From NCBI GenBank assembly GCA_965220365.1, contig OZ244823.1, positions 806,001 to 870,000 of the forward strand: DNA of 64,000 nt, written 5' to 3'. Below, one piece after another: positions 1-8,968 of this stretch; the stretch's first letter is position 1; every line of letters begins with the position of its first letter. A model generated the notes under the pieces. The model ran no database searches, had not been told where the DNA came from, and was given only the letters and a program-made list of their open reading frames with translations. The position numbers were made by a program, and so were the translations under genes. Source of the stretch: Bin80 sp965220365. GTDB lineage: Bacteria; Bacteroidota; Rhodothermia; Rhodothermales; Bin80.

Positions 1-349
1 AATATAATAAGTCCGGCTGAAAAACCTGCACTCTATTGAGGTCCGGTGAACGAAAACAGCGAAGGGCAAGGGCATGAGTCGAGCATCGGTGCCTTGGGCC
101 CTATCGCCAAGCGGCGTGGGGATGTTTGCTGACATTGGGACCACTGGTGCATGAGAACAAAGGTCTACTGAGCAGGTACAGAGAACACCGCGAAATACGC
201 GCCCATCTTTCGTATAATTTTCAATTATATATAGAGCCTCTTGCAAAACTCCCAATCTTGGGAATATTTATTGCCCTGAGGGCATTCCAGAGCGCTTTTT
301 GTATCTGGATTATTAGTTTTGCAAGAACTTCTATAGAAACTCATTTGCC
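1..349. other. No confident gene
   Basis: I see no convincing coding frame, tRNA or repeat in these bases. A possible 84-codon plus-strand reading frame (126-380) has no recognisable domain and overlaps the small lipoprotein gene that follows, so I treat it as chance. The first 120 bases may hold the tail of something outside the window, but every frame meets a stop. Confidence 0.4.
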
Positions 350-457
350 ATGGTCAGGATTATTTCTTCGATCCTTCTAATAGGACTACTTGCCTTGGGG
401 GCATGTCAATGTTCCGATAAACCCGAGCAGCCTCCGGTGGAGACAGCTCGCATGTAG
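350..457 (+). CDS. Small lipoprotein (35 aa)
   Basis: A 35-codon reading frame lies directly before dnaG. It begins with a basic residue near the N-terminus (MVRI), has a hydrophobic core rich in Leu and Ile, and then a lipobox LALGAC with Cys19. About 16 polar residues rich in Pro and Glu follow (SDKPEQPPVE). This is the layout of a minimal exported, lipidated peptide. The stop codon is 6 bases before the dnaG start, so the two are probably co-transcribed. The length is unusual and no family is recognised. The lipobox is the main evidence, and a chance ORF cannot be excluded. Confidence 0.5.
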   Translation: MVRIISSILLIGLLALGACQCSDKPEQPPVETARM

Positions 458-463
458 GAGCAT

Positions 464-2311
464 ATGCGAATCCCCGATCATATTGTGGACCAGGTGCGCG
501 AAAGCTCAGATATCCTGAGTGTAGTTCAGGATTATGTGCGGATGAAAAAAGCGGGCAACAATTACGTGGGGTTGTGTCCGTTTCATGAAGAGAAGACGGC
601 ATCCTTTAATGTGAACCCATCCAAGGGTTTTTTCAAATGTTTTGGATGCGGAAAAGGAGGCGATGCGATCACATTCGTCATGGAGATCGAGCGGCTTGAG
701 TTCGTGGACGCGGTGCGCTGGCTTGCTGATCGAGCTGGGATTACAATCCCGGAGCAGAGAATAGATCGGGAAGCATTCCAAAAGACAGAGGTCGTCTATC
801 ATGCACTTCGATTCGCGTCGGAGTATTTTACTCAGAAACTTCAGGACTCCGCATCTGGTGCTGAGGCTCGTGCATACTTGCAGGGGCGTGGATTGACAGA
901 GAAAACCATTGAGCGATTTCAACTGGGTTATGCACCTGATTCATGGGATGGCCTTCTCAAGGCTGCAGAGCGCGGGCACGTCAAGCCGGAGGCCCTAGAG
1001 GGAGCTGGGCTGGTCATCAAGAAGGACAATGGGGGATATTATGATCGATTCCGAAACCGAGTGATCTTTCCGGTCTGGTCTCATATCGGGAAGATTGTAG
1101 GTTTTGGTGGTCGGGCCCTAGCAGAGGGCCCGAAAACGCCGAAATATCTCAACTCACCAGAAACCGAAGTGTACCATAAGAGCTTGGTACTTTACGGTCT
1201 CTATCAGGCCAAACGGGAAGCACGTCAGCAGAACAAGGTTCTACTGGTGGAAGGGTACACAGATGTTCTAGCCCTGGATCAGGCGGGCATTGGATCGGTG
1301 GCATGTTGCGGAACCGCGCTCACATCGCAACAGGTAAAGTTGCTGGGGCGCTTTGTAAAAGAGATCCAGTTGCTCTATGATGCAGACACAGCAGGGGTTG
1401 CGGCGACCGAGCGTGCTATTGACTGTGTTCTCCAAAATGGACTGGATGCAAGCGTTGTATCGTTGCCGGAGGGCGAGGACCCGGATTCATTTGTTCGCCA
1501 ACAGGGTGCCGATAAATTCAAAGCCTATCTTCAGGATGAGGCCAGAGACTGGCTTGAGTCCTTTTTCTGGTCTGCTAGGCAGAAGAACGCGCTCAGCACA
1601 CTCCAAGGGGTACGGAAGGAAATTTCCAGAGCAGCACAGCGGATTACATGGTTGCAGGATCAGCTTCTTCAGAAATTATATATCCAAAAGACGAGCCAAT
1701 TATTTGGTGTTCTGGAGGGAGATGTAGCGCAAGAGGTTGCTGCACATTTCAGGAGACGTCAGACACCAAAGGAAACTGCTTCGGCGCAATCTGAAAGCCC
1801 TGAGACCGTTGATACAATTCCCGAGCCGGAGAGAAAACTTTTGGAGTTGATGTTTGAGGAGGGGGCTCCCATGATTGAGTATATCTTGTGGAATATGAGC
1901 GTTGAGGAATTTCAGGAAGGCCCCTCCCGAGAACTTGTAGAGGCACTGGTTGCTCTCTATCATGAGTCCAAAGAGGGGGCACCGGGTTCAATTGATGTTG
2001 GACAGCTTCAACTCAGTGCACTTGGTCGGCAGTTGGCCGCCGGTCTTCTGATACGTCAGCATGAGATTTCCAGGAAATGGGAAGAAAAAAAGATTGAGGT
2101 CCCCAAACTGAATCAAAATCCGAAGCGTATTGCGAACGATTGTATGCGGCGAGCCAAGAGAAAATTGATCAAGGGAGAGATGAAAGAATTGATGTCCAGG
2201 ATAACAAGTGCCGAAGAGGGTAGTGAGGCCCAATTTGAACTACAGGAGGAGTACCGAGAGAAGAGTCAGTACCTGATCTCTCTCGAGAAGGGAGAAGTCT
2301 TTAAAGATTGA
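464..2311 (+). CDS. dnaG: DNA primase DnaG
   Basis: Synthesises RNA primers at the replication fork together with the replicative helicase. The N-terminal zinc-binding domain shows the CHC2 ligands Cys38, His41, Cys59 and Cys62 (LCPFHEEK and KCFGCGKGGD). The catalytic Toprim domain has its acidic motif VEGYTD at Glu263 and the DAD pair at Asp306/Asp308. The region after about residue 430 is variable and corresponds to the helicase-interaction domain. At 615 residues the length is normal. The start is preceded by GGAG, 4 bases upstream, and by a short lipoprotein gene. The downstream genes are convergent, so this gene ends its own transcription unit. Confidence 0.97.
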   Translation: MRIPDHIVDQVRESSDILSVVQDYVRMKKAGNNYVGLCPFHEEKTASFNVNPSKGFFKCFGCGKGGDAITFVMEIERLEFVDAVRWLADRAGITIPEQRIDREAFQKTEVVYHALRFASEYFTQKLQDSASGAEARAYLQGRGLTEKTIERFQLGYAPDSWDGLLKAAERGHVKPEALEGAGLVIKKDNGGYYDRFRNRVIFPVWSHIGKIVGFGGRALAEGPKTPKYLNSPETEVYHKSLVLYGLYQAKREARQQNKVLLVEGYTDVLALDQAGIGSVACCGTALTSQQVKLLGRFVKEIQLLYDADTAGVAATERAIDCVLQNGLDASVVSLPEGEDPDSFVRQQGADKFKAYLQDEARDWLESFFWSARQKNALSTLQGVRKEISRAAQRITWLQDQLLQKLYIQKTSQLFGVLEGDVAQEVAAHFRRRQTPKETASAQSESPETVDTIPEPERKLLELMFEEGAPMIEYILWNMSVEEFQEGPSRELVEALVALYHESKEGAPGSIDVGQLQLSALGRQLAAGLLIRQHEISRKWEEKKIEVPKLNQNPKRIANDCMRRAKRKLIKGEMKELMSRITSAEEGSEAQFELQEEYREKSQYLISLEKGEVFKD

Positions 2312-2448
2312 ATGCAGGAGGCGGTCAGAACGAATATTCCAGCAAGGCTTGGGATCAAGCAGGACCGACTGCCATGCAGTGTGGGTGCTTTCGGTATCAG
2401 AGGCTGGTTGGCCCTTTTAAATAGGACGGAGATTTCGGTGCAGCAGAA

Positions 2449-2865
2449 TCAGTAGTAGCGCTCAAGGCGCTCGGGTGCCTCGGCATCGTATTCTTTGGAG
2501 ATCCAGTAGGTTTCTGCGTCCGGGTCGAGTTTGCGCCGAAGCGGATCCTTCCCGAAGAGTTGCATCAGTAAGCCAATCGGGATGAATAGCAATACGAAGA
2601 TTACAGTGAGTATAACCCGCGTCATGATGAAACCCAGAACCAGTGCGAGCGCCATCCATGGTTTGTAGAGTGGTCGTAATAATCTTGGGGCGATCAGCCC
2701 GGTAACCAGGAGCAGACCGCCAATCCCCGCAACGACTACCTCTCCCGGAATATCACGCCAGTAGAGTACACCGGCAACGATCAGGAATGCAATCCCAAGC
2801 GTGATCCCGAAGGAGCGCAATTGACGGGATCCTGTATCCAGTGACTGTAATTCTTCACGCAGCAT
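2449..2865 (-). CDS. SxtJ-like small membrane protein
   Basis: A 138-residue protein with about four hydrophobic stretches: residues 18-35 after SFGITLG, 38-58, 66-82 and 84-105. It ends in a charged tail (GKDPLRRKLDP, then ESKEYDAE-like acidic residues). The pattern of a PLYKPWM segment followed by an FGKDPL motif resembles the SxtJ family of uncharacterised membrane proteins, which often sit near carbamoyltransferase or envelope genes. The start chosen (MLREELQS) overlaps the preceding amidase gene by 11 bases, so it is the last gene of the dnaE operon. Function unknown. Confidence 0.7.
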   Translation of the reverse strand: MLREELQSLDTGSRQLRSFGITLGIAFLIVAGVLYWRDIPGEVVVAGIGGLLLVTGLIAPRLLRPLYKPWMALALVLGFIMTRVILTVIFVLLFIPIGLLMQLFGKDPLRRKLDPDAETYWISKEYDAEAPERLERYY

Positions 2866-3541
2866 GTTCGTACTCCAGGGCCTGTTCCACAAGGTTATGG
2901 AATAAGGAGTACGCTTCCATCCGTTCTGGATGAAATTGTACGCCAATATGGATGCCGTCCACGCGTTCGATGGCTTCAATGCTGCCATCCAAACTCTGAG
3001 CACTCACGATATAGCCGGTTCCTGGATCGCATACAGCCTGAAAATGACGGGAATTCACAACATCAACTTTTGAATCCCAGATCCTTGCCAAGTGGCTGTT
3101 TGGGAGAATTTTCATTGGATGGTCAGCGGCTCCTCGTTTTTCACTGTGAATGGATGCCCCGGTGACCTGCTTTTCCACATCCGCGTAGAGCGTTCCGCCG
3201 GCCCGGACAGAGAGCAGTTGCATGCCGTAACAAATTCCAAGGATAGGCAGATCTTGCTCAATTGCCACATCCAGAATCAGGTTGTCGGACTTCCAGCGCC
3301 TCGGGTTAACAGGGTCCAGTTGTGCGGGGAGGGTTCCAATCATGTTGGCAGTGATGCCGCCCCCGCCGGGGATAATCAACCCTTGAATCTGATCACAAAG
3401 CCGTTTCGCTTCCGCCGTAGAAGTTACCAGAGGTAGAAGCATTGGTTGGCCCTGAGCAGTTCTGACCGCACTCACGTAGGCATGATCCAGTCGGTACTGT
3501 TCGTCTTCAAACGAGGTCGTTATACCAATCAATGGTCTCAT
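2855..3541 (-). CDS. Gamma-glutamyl-gamma-aminobutyrate hydrolase-like (peptidase C26)
   Basis: Class I glutamine-amidotransferase-fold hydrolase. The nucleophile elbow GICYGMQ puts the catalytic Cys at 104, and VQFHPE supplies His204 and Glu206 of the triad. The oxyanion-region motif IIPGGGG is at about 56-62. At 228 residues it fits PuuD-like enzymes that cleave gamma-glutamyl amides such as gamma-glutamyl-GABA. The start ATG overlaps the smr stop (ATGA), which shows translational coupling. The exact substrate cannot be told from sequence, and the neighbours (dnaE, arsC, smr) give no pathway hint. Confidence 0.88.
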   Translation of the reverse strand: MRPLIGITTSFEDEQYRLDHAYVSAVRTAQGQPMLLPLVTSTAEAKRLCDQIQGLIIPGGGGITANMIGTLPAQLDPVNPRRWKSDNLILDVAIEQDLPILGICYGMQLLSVRAGGTLYADVEKQVTGASIHSEKRGAADHPMKILPNSHLARIWDSKVDVVNSRHFQAVCDPGTGYIVSAQSLDGSIEAIERVDGIHIGVQFHPERMEAYSLFHNLVEQALEYEHAA

Positions 3542-3870
3542 GAATGGCTGATGTTACGCAAGGTCATGCGTCCGGGGACATGATGGTTTCCCCTTCTTCG
3601 TAAGGCGACAATCATATGACCTTCAGATTTGAGTGCGCCGCTCACATGCAGGGTAAGTACTTCACTCTCAATCAACTCGGTGAGTGCAGATTTGATCGTC
3701 CGCTTGCCGGGAGTTGAAGTAGACATCCCGTGAATCAATCGCACCGAGTCTCGGCCGCGGCGTGCAGATTCAATGATTAGCTGGCGGGCAAGGTGCAGTG
3801 CCTCGTTTACTGTGCAGCCGTGTAAATCCAGTTCCGGGCAGATTCCATCATCGGTGAGGCGGGGTTTCAT
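3538..3870 (-). CDS. Smr-domain protein
   Basis: A 110-residue stand-alone Smr (small MutS-related) domain. It shows the LDLHGCTVNEA motif at about 14-25 and an HGMS signature at about 47-50 where the family normally has HGxG, followed by the conserved basic TPGKRTIK stretch. Smr domains bind or nick nucleic acids, and in MutS2 they act on DNA or on collided ribosomes. The gene overlaps arsC upstream and the amidase downstream by 4 bases each, so it belongs to the dnaE operon. Nuclease activity is unproven. Confidence 0.85.
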   Translation of the reverse strand: MKPRLTDDGICPELDLHGCTVNEALHLARQLIIESARRGRDSVRLIHGMSTSTPGKRTIKSALTELIESEVLTLHVSGALKSEGHMIVALRRRGNHHVPGRMTLRNISHS

Positions 3871-4286
3871 GATGGAGGCGGTCGAAAATAGTCTTCAATC
3901 CAGAGGTGTATCTCCTGTCGCACACGTCGAAAGGCTGCGAGTTTTTCGGCATCTGAGCCACTGGTTGCACGGGGGTCCTCAAAACGGCGATGAATATTAC
4001 TTCTGGCTGGAACGAAGGGGCAGGCTTCACGCGCAGAATCACAGACGGTCACAACTGTATCGAGGCCCATTGACAGGAATTCCCGGACATCTTTGGAGGT
4101 TTGGCTCCGAATGTCAATTCCGATTTCATCCATGGCAAGGATTGCGAATGGGCTCACGCCGCTTGGCTCTGTTCCCGCGCTGTACACTTCATAGTGATCG
4201 CCATAAAGGTGTTTCAACAAACCCTCCGCCATTTGTGAGCGGGACGAGTTATGCGTACAAACAAATAATGCGGTCGGCTTACTCAT
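3867..4286 (-). CDS. arsC: Arsenate reductase, thioredoxin-coupled type
   Basis: Low-molecular-weight phosphatase-fold arsenate reductase of 139 residues. The P-loop CTHNSSRS holds Cys10, and two further redox cysteines fall at Cys82 and Cys89 (VCDSAREACP). This is the same numbering as the well-studied thioredoxin-dependent ArsC of Gram-positive plasmids. It reduces arsenate to arsenite through a cysteine relay. The start MSKPTALF was chosen because the upstream alternative would extend deep into dnaE; as annotated it overlaps dnaE by 8 bases. No arsenite pump or ArsR gene lies nearby, so it is a solitary detoxification gene within a replication operon. Confidence 0.92.
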   Translation of the reverse strand: MSKPTALFVCTHNSSRSQMAEGLLKHLYGDHYEVYSAGTEPSGVSPFAILAMDEIGIDIRSQTSKDVREFLSMGLDTVVTVCDSAREACPFVPARSNIHRRFEDPRATSGSDAEKLAAFRRVRQEIHLWIEDYFRPPPS

Positions 4287-7200
4287 TGTGTTTTTTCTCT
4301 TTCCATTCAAGGTGCACCCTATGTGCTCCAAACGTAGATGCCAGGGTTGACATGACATCCCAAGTCGTCTCGATGGCCGTGTTCTCGCTGGCGAGTTTTA
4401 ACTCCTGATCCTTCCCCCTGACCTTAAAGAAAAGTTTCTTTTCTCCAAGGTTCTTTTTGCAGGTCTGAATGAAATGATTCAGATCTTTGTCGCTTAGCTG
4501 GTCAAAGTCCGGGGAGATAACAATATTGTCAAGAAGTTCATCGCGGATTGCACTCAGTGGAATAATGCGGCGAACCAGGATTTTGAGAGATCCGCCACTT
4601 TCTTCAACTTCGCCGGAAGCCAGCACAAGAGTATTTTCCTTGAGATAGTCTTCAAACTCAGCATGCACGGAGGGAAAACAGACGAGTTCCGCCTGTCCCG
4701 TACGGTCTTCAAGCATCGCTGATGACATCAAATCTCCTTTGCGAGTTTTTCTAGGCTTGACCAGAGTAATAACACCACAGACGGAGCGGTATGGCTTTTC
4801 TCCGTTCATAGCCTTAGCAGCGAGCGCGGCAATGCCTGCTAGGTTAGAATCAGATGAGGAGCGCTGTTCAATTTCCCAGCCATCCAGCGGATGTCCAGAG
4901 ATATAAAAGCCAGCCAGTTCCCGCTCCATTGCAAGTATTTCGGCGTGCGACCACTCTTCACATACGGGTAGATTTGGTTCCGGTCGCTCATTAGTCGAAT
5001 CTTCTTCTGAAAACAGGAAGCCTTGTCCCAGCTCCTCATCACGCTTCGCATGTTCCGCATAATGAATGGCTAGGTCCAGGGCTTCAACGATTTGTGCCCG
5101 ATGTTCTCCAAATCGGTCCAAGGCTCCCACACGAGCTAGGGACTCCAGTGATTTCTTATTGAGGATACGCGGGTCGAGGCGTTTCACAAATTGGAAGAGG
5201 CTTTTAGCCGGGCCCTCTTTGTCCCGGCTAGCCACGATATGGTCAACTGCTGTTCGGGCAACGCCCCTGACAGAGGATAGCCCAAAGTGAATGGTTCCAT
5301 TCTCATCTACAGAAAAGTCCTCCCTGCTATGTGTGACGGACGGAGGTTGAGGTTGCAGGCCCAGGCGCCGTGCTTCATCCAGCATTGAGATGAATTTTTT
5401 TGAATCGCCGGAGACGTTCGACATGACCGCTGCCATAAATTCGGCGGCGTGATGTGCCTTCAGGTATGCAGTCTGGTACGCGACAAGTGAATAGGCAACA
5501 CTGTGGCTGTTATGAACCACAAAGTCATTCGCGATGTAGTTATGGTCTTCCGCTACGGTGAGATCGTACGTATGTGCGTGACCTGCCGGGATGATTTTTA
5601 CGATGTTGTCCCAGATGATTTTTACATCGGTATCAATCGCACAGGTACTCTCTTCGCTATATTCAACGGGGACAGGTGAGGGTTCGGGTTCAATCGTTGC
5701 AATCTGATCTCCCGCGCGAAGATTTTCCAGGCGCTGCCAGTCTCCCTGTATGCGGAACCGGTGCGTGGAGGTTGTGCGAATTCGTCGTCCATTTTGCGTG
5801 ACCAACTCAAAAACCTGTTTGAATCCGTTATAGTGAACGGCTTCCACATTGCGGGGAACCAAAATGCCATCATGAGTGAGTGCGTACACCTGAACTCCCT
5901 CCCAGCCTTCTTCATGGAGTTGACGGACGGTGATCTGTGAGCCCGTCCGCGCATCCGTAATGAGGGTGGATTCCTCAACACATTTATTGAATCCGTAACC
6001 CGCAAACTTATCCATCATGTCAAAGACCCCCTCCGCGGTTGCTTCAGGAATTCCGCGTTCTTTTGCCCCATTTACGAATCGATTGCGCTGGGCCTTCATT
6101 ACGGATTTTTTCTTCTTCCCCATTGCCCTACGTAGGATATCTGCTGCGCCAAGCGAATAGCCTCCCATAACCTGTGCCATTTGCATGACCTGTTCCTGGA
6201 ATACGGGGAGTCCATAGGTAGCTTTCAATACCGGTTCAAGGATCTCATGCGGATATTCGACTGGCTCCTTACCATGTTTGCGCTTGATATAGCTTGGAAT
6301 TAAATCCATTGGCCCCGGCCGGTAGAGTGCATTCATGGCGATTAAATCATCCAGCGAGGTAGGCTTCAACTCTACGAGCCACTTGCGCATACCGTCCGAT
6401 TCAAACTGAAAAATACCGTTCGTATCTCCTCGTTGAAAGAGCTTAAACGTGATGGCATCGTCCAGCGGCAGTGCGTCCATGTCGGGTGCACTACCGGTGC
6501 GATCTCGGATAATTTCACAGGTGTCATTGATGATGGTCAGGGTTGAAAGTCCCAGAAAGTCCATCTTGAGCAAGCCAAAATCCTCAACCCAATCTCCCGA
6601 GTACTGGGTTGTCAAAACCTGATCGTCCTTGTTTTTTGTGGTGGCAACGGGGATGTAATCACTGACGGTACCGGGTGCAATAATCACCCCAGCAGCATGG
6701 ACTCCGGTGTGTCTCGCGCATCCCTCCAGGGCTCGCGAGGCCTTAATCAGGTTCTGGATCTCTTTTCGGTCGGACTTTACTAACTCTTTTAGTTCATCCA
6801 CCGACTTCAATGCCTCATCCAGACTGATTCCATAAGGCATGGACTTGGCAAGTTTATCGGCTTCCTGAAGCGGAATCCTGAGAACCCGCGCTACATCTCG
6901 AATGACCGTGCGAGCCCCCATGGTGCCGAAGGTGACAATCTGACTAACGTTCCGGTCCCCATATTTTTTGATCACATAATCAATCACTTTTGCTCGTCCG
7001 TGGTCATCGAAATCAATATCAATATCCGGCATGGAAATGCGCTCTGGATTCAGGAAGCGCTCAAATAGTAGATCATATTTGAGTGGATCTACGTTCGTAA
7101 TTCCAAGGCAGTAGGCGACTGCACTGCCGGCTGCTGATCCTCGCCCAGGGCCGACGGACACGCCCATTTCACGAGCGGCAGTAGTAAAATCCTGCACGAT

Positions 7201-8220
7201 CAGGAAGTAGCCGGCGTATCCCATTTCGCGAATGATACCCAGTTCATTGTGCAGGCGGGCTTGCACAGAATCTGAGAACTCCGGGTACCGTTTTTTGCCC
7301 CGCTCAAACACCATATGTTTCAGGTATTCGTCTGCATCATCTCCAAATTCATCGGGAATCTGGAAGTGCGGCATCAGCAGCTTCCCCATAGGCAGATCGA
7401 ACTGACATTTCTCTGCAATCGCCATGCTATTTTCCATCCAGACGGCAGTGTCTGGTTTCTTCCCCAGAGTGGCGTGCATTTCATTCGCAGATTTCAGATA
7501 GAACTCTTTCTTATCAAAGCGAAAGCGCTTAGGATCATTGATATCTTTTCCCGTCTGAAGGCAGAGAAGGATCTCCTGCGCAAAAGCATCCTCCTTCATG
7601 ACATAGTGGACATCGTTGGTTGCGACCACATTCAAGTTGAATTCAGCGGCCCATTTCACGAGCGTCTCACTAACTGTGGCCTGTTCCTCAATACCATGGT
7701 TCTGGACCTCAACATAGTAGTCGTCGGTGCCAAACAGATCCACGTACTTTTTAAGCCACTTGCGTGCTTCGTCTATATTACCATTGAGGATTGCCTGGGG
7801 AATTATCCCCTGGAGGCAGCTGGTTGTTGCAACAAGGCCTTCCCGATATTTGGAAAGAAGGTCAAAATCAATGCGGGGTTTAAAGTAAAACCCCTCCAAA
7901 AACGACAGGGAGGATAGCTTCATTAGATTCCGATATCCCATCTCATTTTTCGCCCATACAATCTGATGATATCGTACTCGATCCGTCCGTTCCTGCATAG
8001 GACTTGCACAGAGATAAAACTCGCAGCCTATCACAGGCCGGACCCCATTGCGCTTAGTAATTGAGTAAAACTCTGGAACACCATACAGATTGCCATGATC
8101 AGTAATGGCCAGAGCATCCATGCCAAGTTTTTTCGTCTGTGCTACGAGTGAGTTAATCCGTGCAGCCCCATCCAATAAGGAGTAGGAAGTATGGCAATGT
8201 AGATGGCAGAATCCAGACAT
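4279..8220 (-). CDS. dnaE: DNA polymerase III alpha subunit with mini-intein
   Basis: Replicative C-family polymerase. The PHP domain opens the protein (HLHCHTSYSLLDG, about 4-17). The palm motif PDIDIDFDD holds catalytic aspartates. The finger region, tandem HhH segment and C-terminal OB-fold (from about residue 1100) follow. The ORF encodes 1313 residues, of which 158 are an intein, leaving a normal 1155-residue enzyme. The start MSGFCHLH was chosen over an upstream in-frame codon because the PHP motif normally begins within a few residues. The 3' end overlaps arsC. The protein should be functional only after splicing, because the intein sits in a highly conserved GFNK-SHS segment. Confidence 0.97.
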   Translation of the reverse strand: MSGFCHLHCHTSYSLLDGAARINSLVAQTKKLGMDALAITDHGNLYGVPEFYSITKRNGVRPVIGCEFYLCASPMQERTDRVRYHQIVWAKNEMGYRNLMKLSSLSFLEGFYFKPRIDFDLLSKYREGLVATTSCLQGIIPQAILNGNIDEARKWLKKYVDLFGTDDYYVEVQNHGIEEQATVSETLVKWAAEFNLNVVATNDVHYVMKEDAFAQEILLCLQTGKDINDPKRFRFDKKEFYLKSANEMHATLGKKPDTAVWMENSMAIAEKCQFDLPMGKLLMPHFQIPDEFGDDADEYLKHMVFERGKKRYPEFSDSVQARLHNELGIIREMGYAGYFLIVQDFTTAAREMGVSVGPGRGSAAGSAVAYCLGITNVDPLKYDLLFERFLNPERISMPDIDIDFDDHGRAKVIDYVIKKYGDRNVSQIVTFGTMGARTVIRDVARVLRIPLQEADKLAKSMPYGISLDEALKSVDELKELVKSDRKEIQNLIKASRALEGCARHTGVHAAGVIIAPGTVSDYIPVATTKNKDDQVLTTQYSGDWVEDFGLLKMDFLGLSTLTIINDTCEIIRDRTGSAPDMDALPLDDAITFKLFQRGDTNGIFQFESDGMRKWLVELKPTSLDDLIAMNALYRPGPMDLIPSYIKRKHGKEPVEYPHEILEPVLKATYGLPVFQEQVMQMAQVMGGYSLGAADILRRAMGKKKKSVMKAQRNRFVNGAKERGIPEATAEGVFDMMDKFAGYGFNKCVEESTLITDARTGSQITVRQLHEEGWEGVQVYALTHDGILVPRNVEAVHYNGFKQVFELVTQNGRRIRTTSTHRFRIQGDWQRLENLRAGDQIATIEPEPSPVPVEYSEESTCAIDTDVKIIWDNIVKIIPAGHAHTYDLTVAEDHNYIANDFVVHNSHSVAYSLVAYQTAYLKAHHAAEFMAAVMSNVSGDSKKFISMLDEARRLGLQPQPPSVTHSREDFSVDENGTIHFGLSSVRGVARTAVDHIVASRDKEGPAKSLFQFVKRLDPRILNKKSLESLARVGALDRFGEHRAQIVEALDLAIHYAEHAKRDEELGQGFLFSEEDSTNERPEPNLPVCEEWSHAEILAMERELAGFYISGHPLDGWEIEQRSSSDSNLAGIAALAAKAMNGEKPYRSVCGVITLVKPRKTRKGDLMSSAMLEDRTGQAELVCFPSVHAEFEDYLKENTLVLASGEVEESGGSLKILVRRIIPLSAIRDELLDNIVISPDFDQLSDKDLNHFIQTCKKNLGEKKLFFKVRGKDQELKLASENTAIETTWDVMSTLASTFGAHRVHLEWKEKKHNE
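5509..5982 (-). other. Mini-intein inside DnaE (158 aa)
   Basis: An in-frame insertion splits the conserved DnaE segment GYGFNK-SHSVAYS. The insert begins with Cys1 (CVEESTLITD), has a block-B motif TSTHRF with the assisting Thr and His at about 71-74, and ends with the block F/G signature DHNYIANDFVVHN followed by extein Ser+1. These are the residues needed for protein splicing. No LAGLIDADG or HNH endonuclease fits in 158 residues, so this is a mini-intein that has lost, or never had, a homing nuclease. A short Pro/Glu-rich linker at about 98-112 marks where an endonuclease usually sits. The insertion point differs by a few residues from that of the cyanobacterial split DnaE intein, which precedes CFN. 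Confidence 0.93.
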
Positions 8221-8382
8221 AATTACGCGGCACTCTCTATGCAAAAGATGTGATAGGGAAGATAAGCAGTAGCGGAACTATGTTGTCCTTTGACGCTCTG
8301 GTCATCGTTCCACCGCCCAGTTCCGAAATCCGCGGGAACTGGAATGCTTCCTGTGTCGTATCTTGGGGTGGTTAAAATTTTG

Positions 8383-8617
8383 TTAGGTGAACGGCCCCTG
8401 TCTCGCTTTCTGCGGGGCGGGGGCTTTCTGGTTGTATGGGGCACTGGGGGACTCCGGGCCTCCGTTTGAACATTTGTTCAAATGGGAAACGATCGCTTCC
8501 ACGACGATGGAACGGATGGTTTTGCCTTCCTCTGCGGTGCGGACGCGGAGTTGCGTGTGGAGCCAGCTCCGTTCGTACGTTCACGTTGATTCGGCGCATC
8601 TCCTGTTTCTCGGCCAT
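8383..8617 (-). pseudogene. Ribbon-helix-helix (ParB/ParG-type) protein, frameshifted
   Basis: Read on the minus strand from the ATG at 8617, the protein starts MAEKQEMRRINVNVRTEL. It then loses frame at about 8569-8576 (minus-strand CTGGCTCC). Removing one base restores HTQLRVRTAEEGKTIRS and IVVEAIVSHLN, followed by a Pro-rich tail that stops at 8383. The pattern RRINVNV, then helix, then GKTIRSIVVEAI is that of a ribbon-helix-helix DNA-binding partner of plasmid-type ParA proteins. The ATG overlaps the stop of the ParA-like remnant (TGATG). The total length of 235 bases is one more than a multiple of three, consistent with a single-base insertion. Sequencing error is the alternative to true decay. 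Confidence 0.65.
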
Positions 8618-8862
8618 CACTCGTTCTTTGGCGGGGTGTTGGTGTGCACTCCTGCGTCCCAGTGCTTGGCCGGCTTCTGGCGTGAATTTCTTTTTCTGGG
8701 GCATCCTAGTTGTTGGAGTAGTTCCTCTGTGATTGCTTCGATTTCCTGGACGGCCTTTTCGCACGCCACAACAAGCCCATGCCTCCTGCTTCCTTGTAGG
8801 CCATTCGGTGGCACAGGTACTGGATTTAGAAGTGTGGCATGATGTCATTCATGTGGTCAAGC
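8617..8862 (-). pseudogene. ParA-type ATPase remnant, C-terminal end only
   Basis: The minus-strand frame ending at the TGA of 8617-8619 contains KAVQEIEAITEELLQQLG, which resembles the last helix of ParA/MinD-type partition ATPases. Just upstream, another frame reads AYKEAGGMGLL, a likely continuation separated by a frameshift near 8775-8790. No Walker A motif remains and katG begins shortly beyond, so only the 3' end survives. Its stop overlaps the start of the adjacent ribbon-helix-helix gene, the normal order of a partition operon. Assignment to ParA rests on this short tail and on the neighbour. Confidence 0.45.
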
Positions 8863-8968
8863 TTGTGGTATTGGAAATCTGTCTCAGGTTCCCAAAAAGA
8901 TGTACCTTGAGGGCTAGACAGCTTTCGTTTGGGAAACCTAAAATCCGGGATGACAGGTAAGGGGATAA

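Noticed and set aside
1..125. Possible tail of a gene entering from the left edge
   Set aside because: One frame gives SSIGALGPIAKRRGDVC before a stop, but it is closed upstream and too short to judge.
8317..8342. 8-bp inverted repeat CCAGTTCC / GGAACTGG upstream of dnaE
   Set aside because: Short stem with a 10-base loop and no T-run; it could be chance, and it lies between a pseudogene end and the dnaE promoter region.
8387..8842. Plus-strand reading frames of up to 151 codons between dnaE and katG
   Set aside because: They are antisense to the partition-module remnant, whose minus-strand pieces match known motifs; the plus-strand translations are Trp/Cys-rich and resemble no family.
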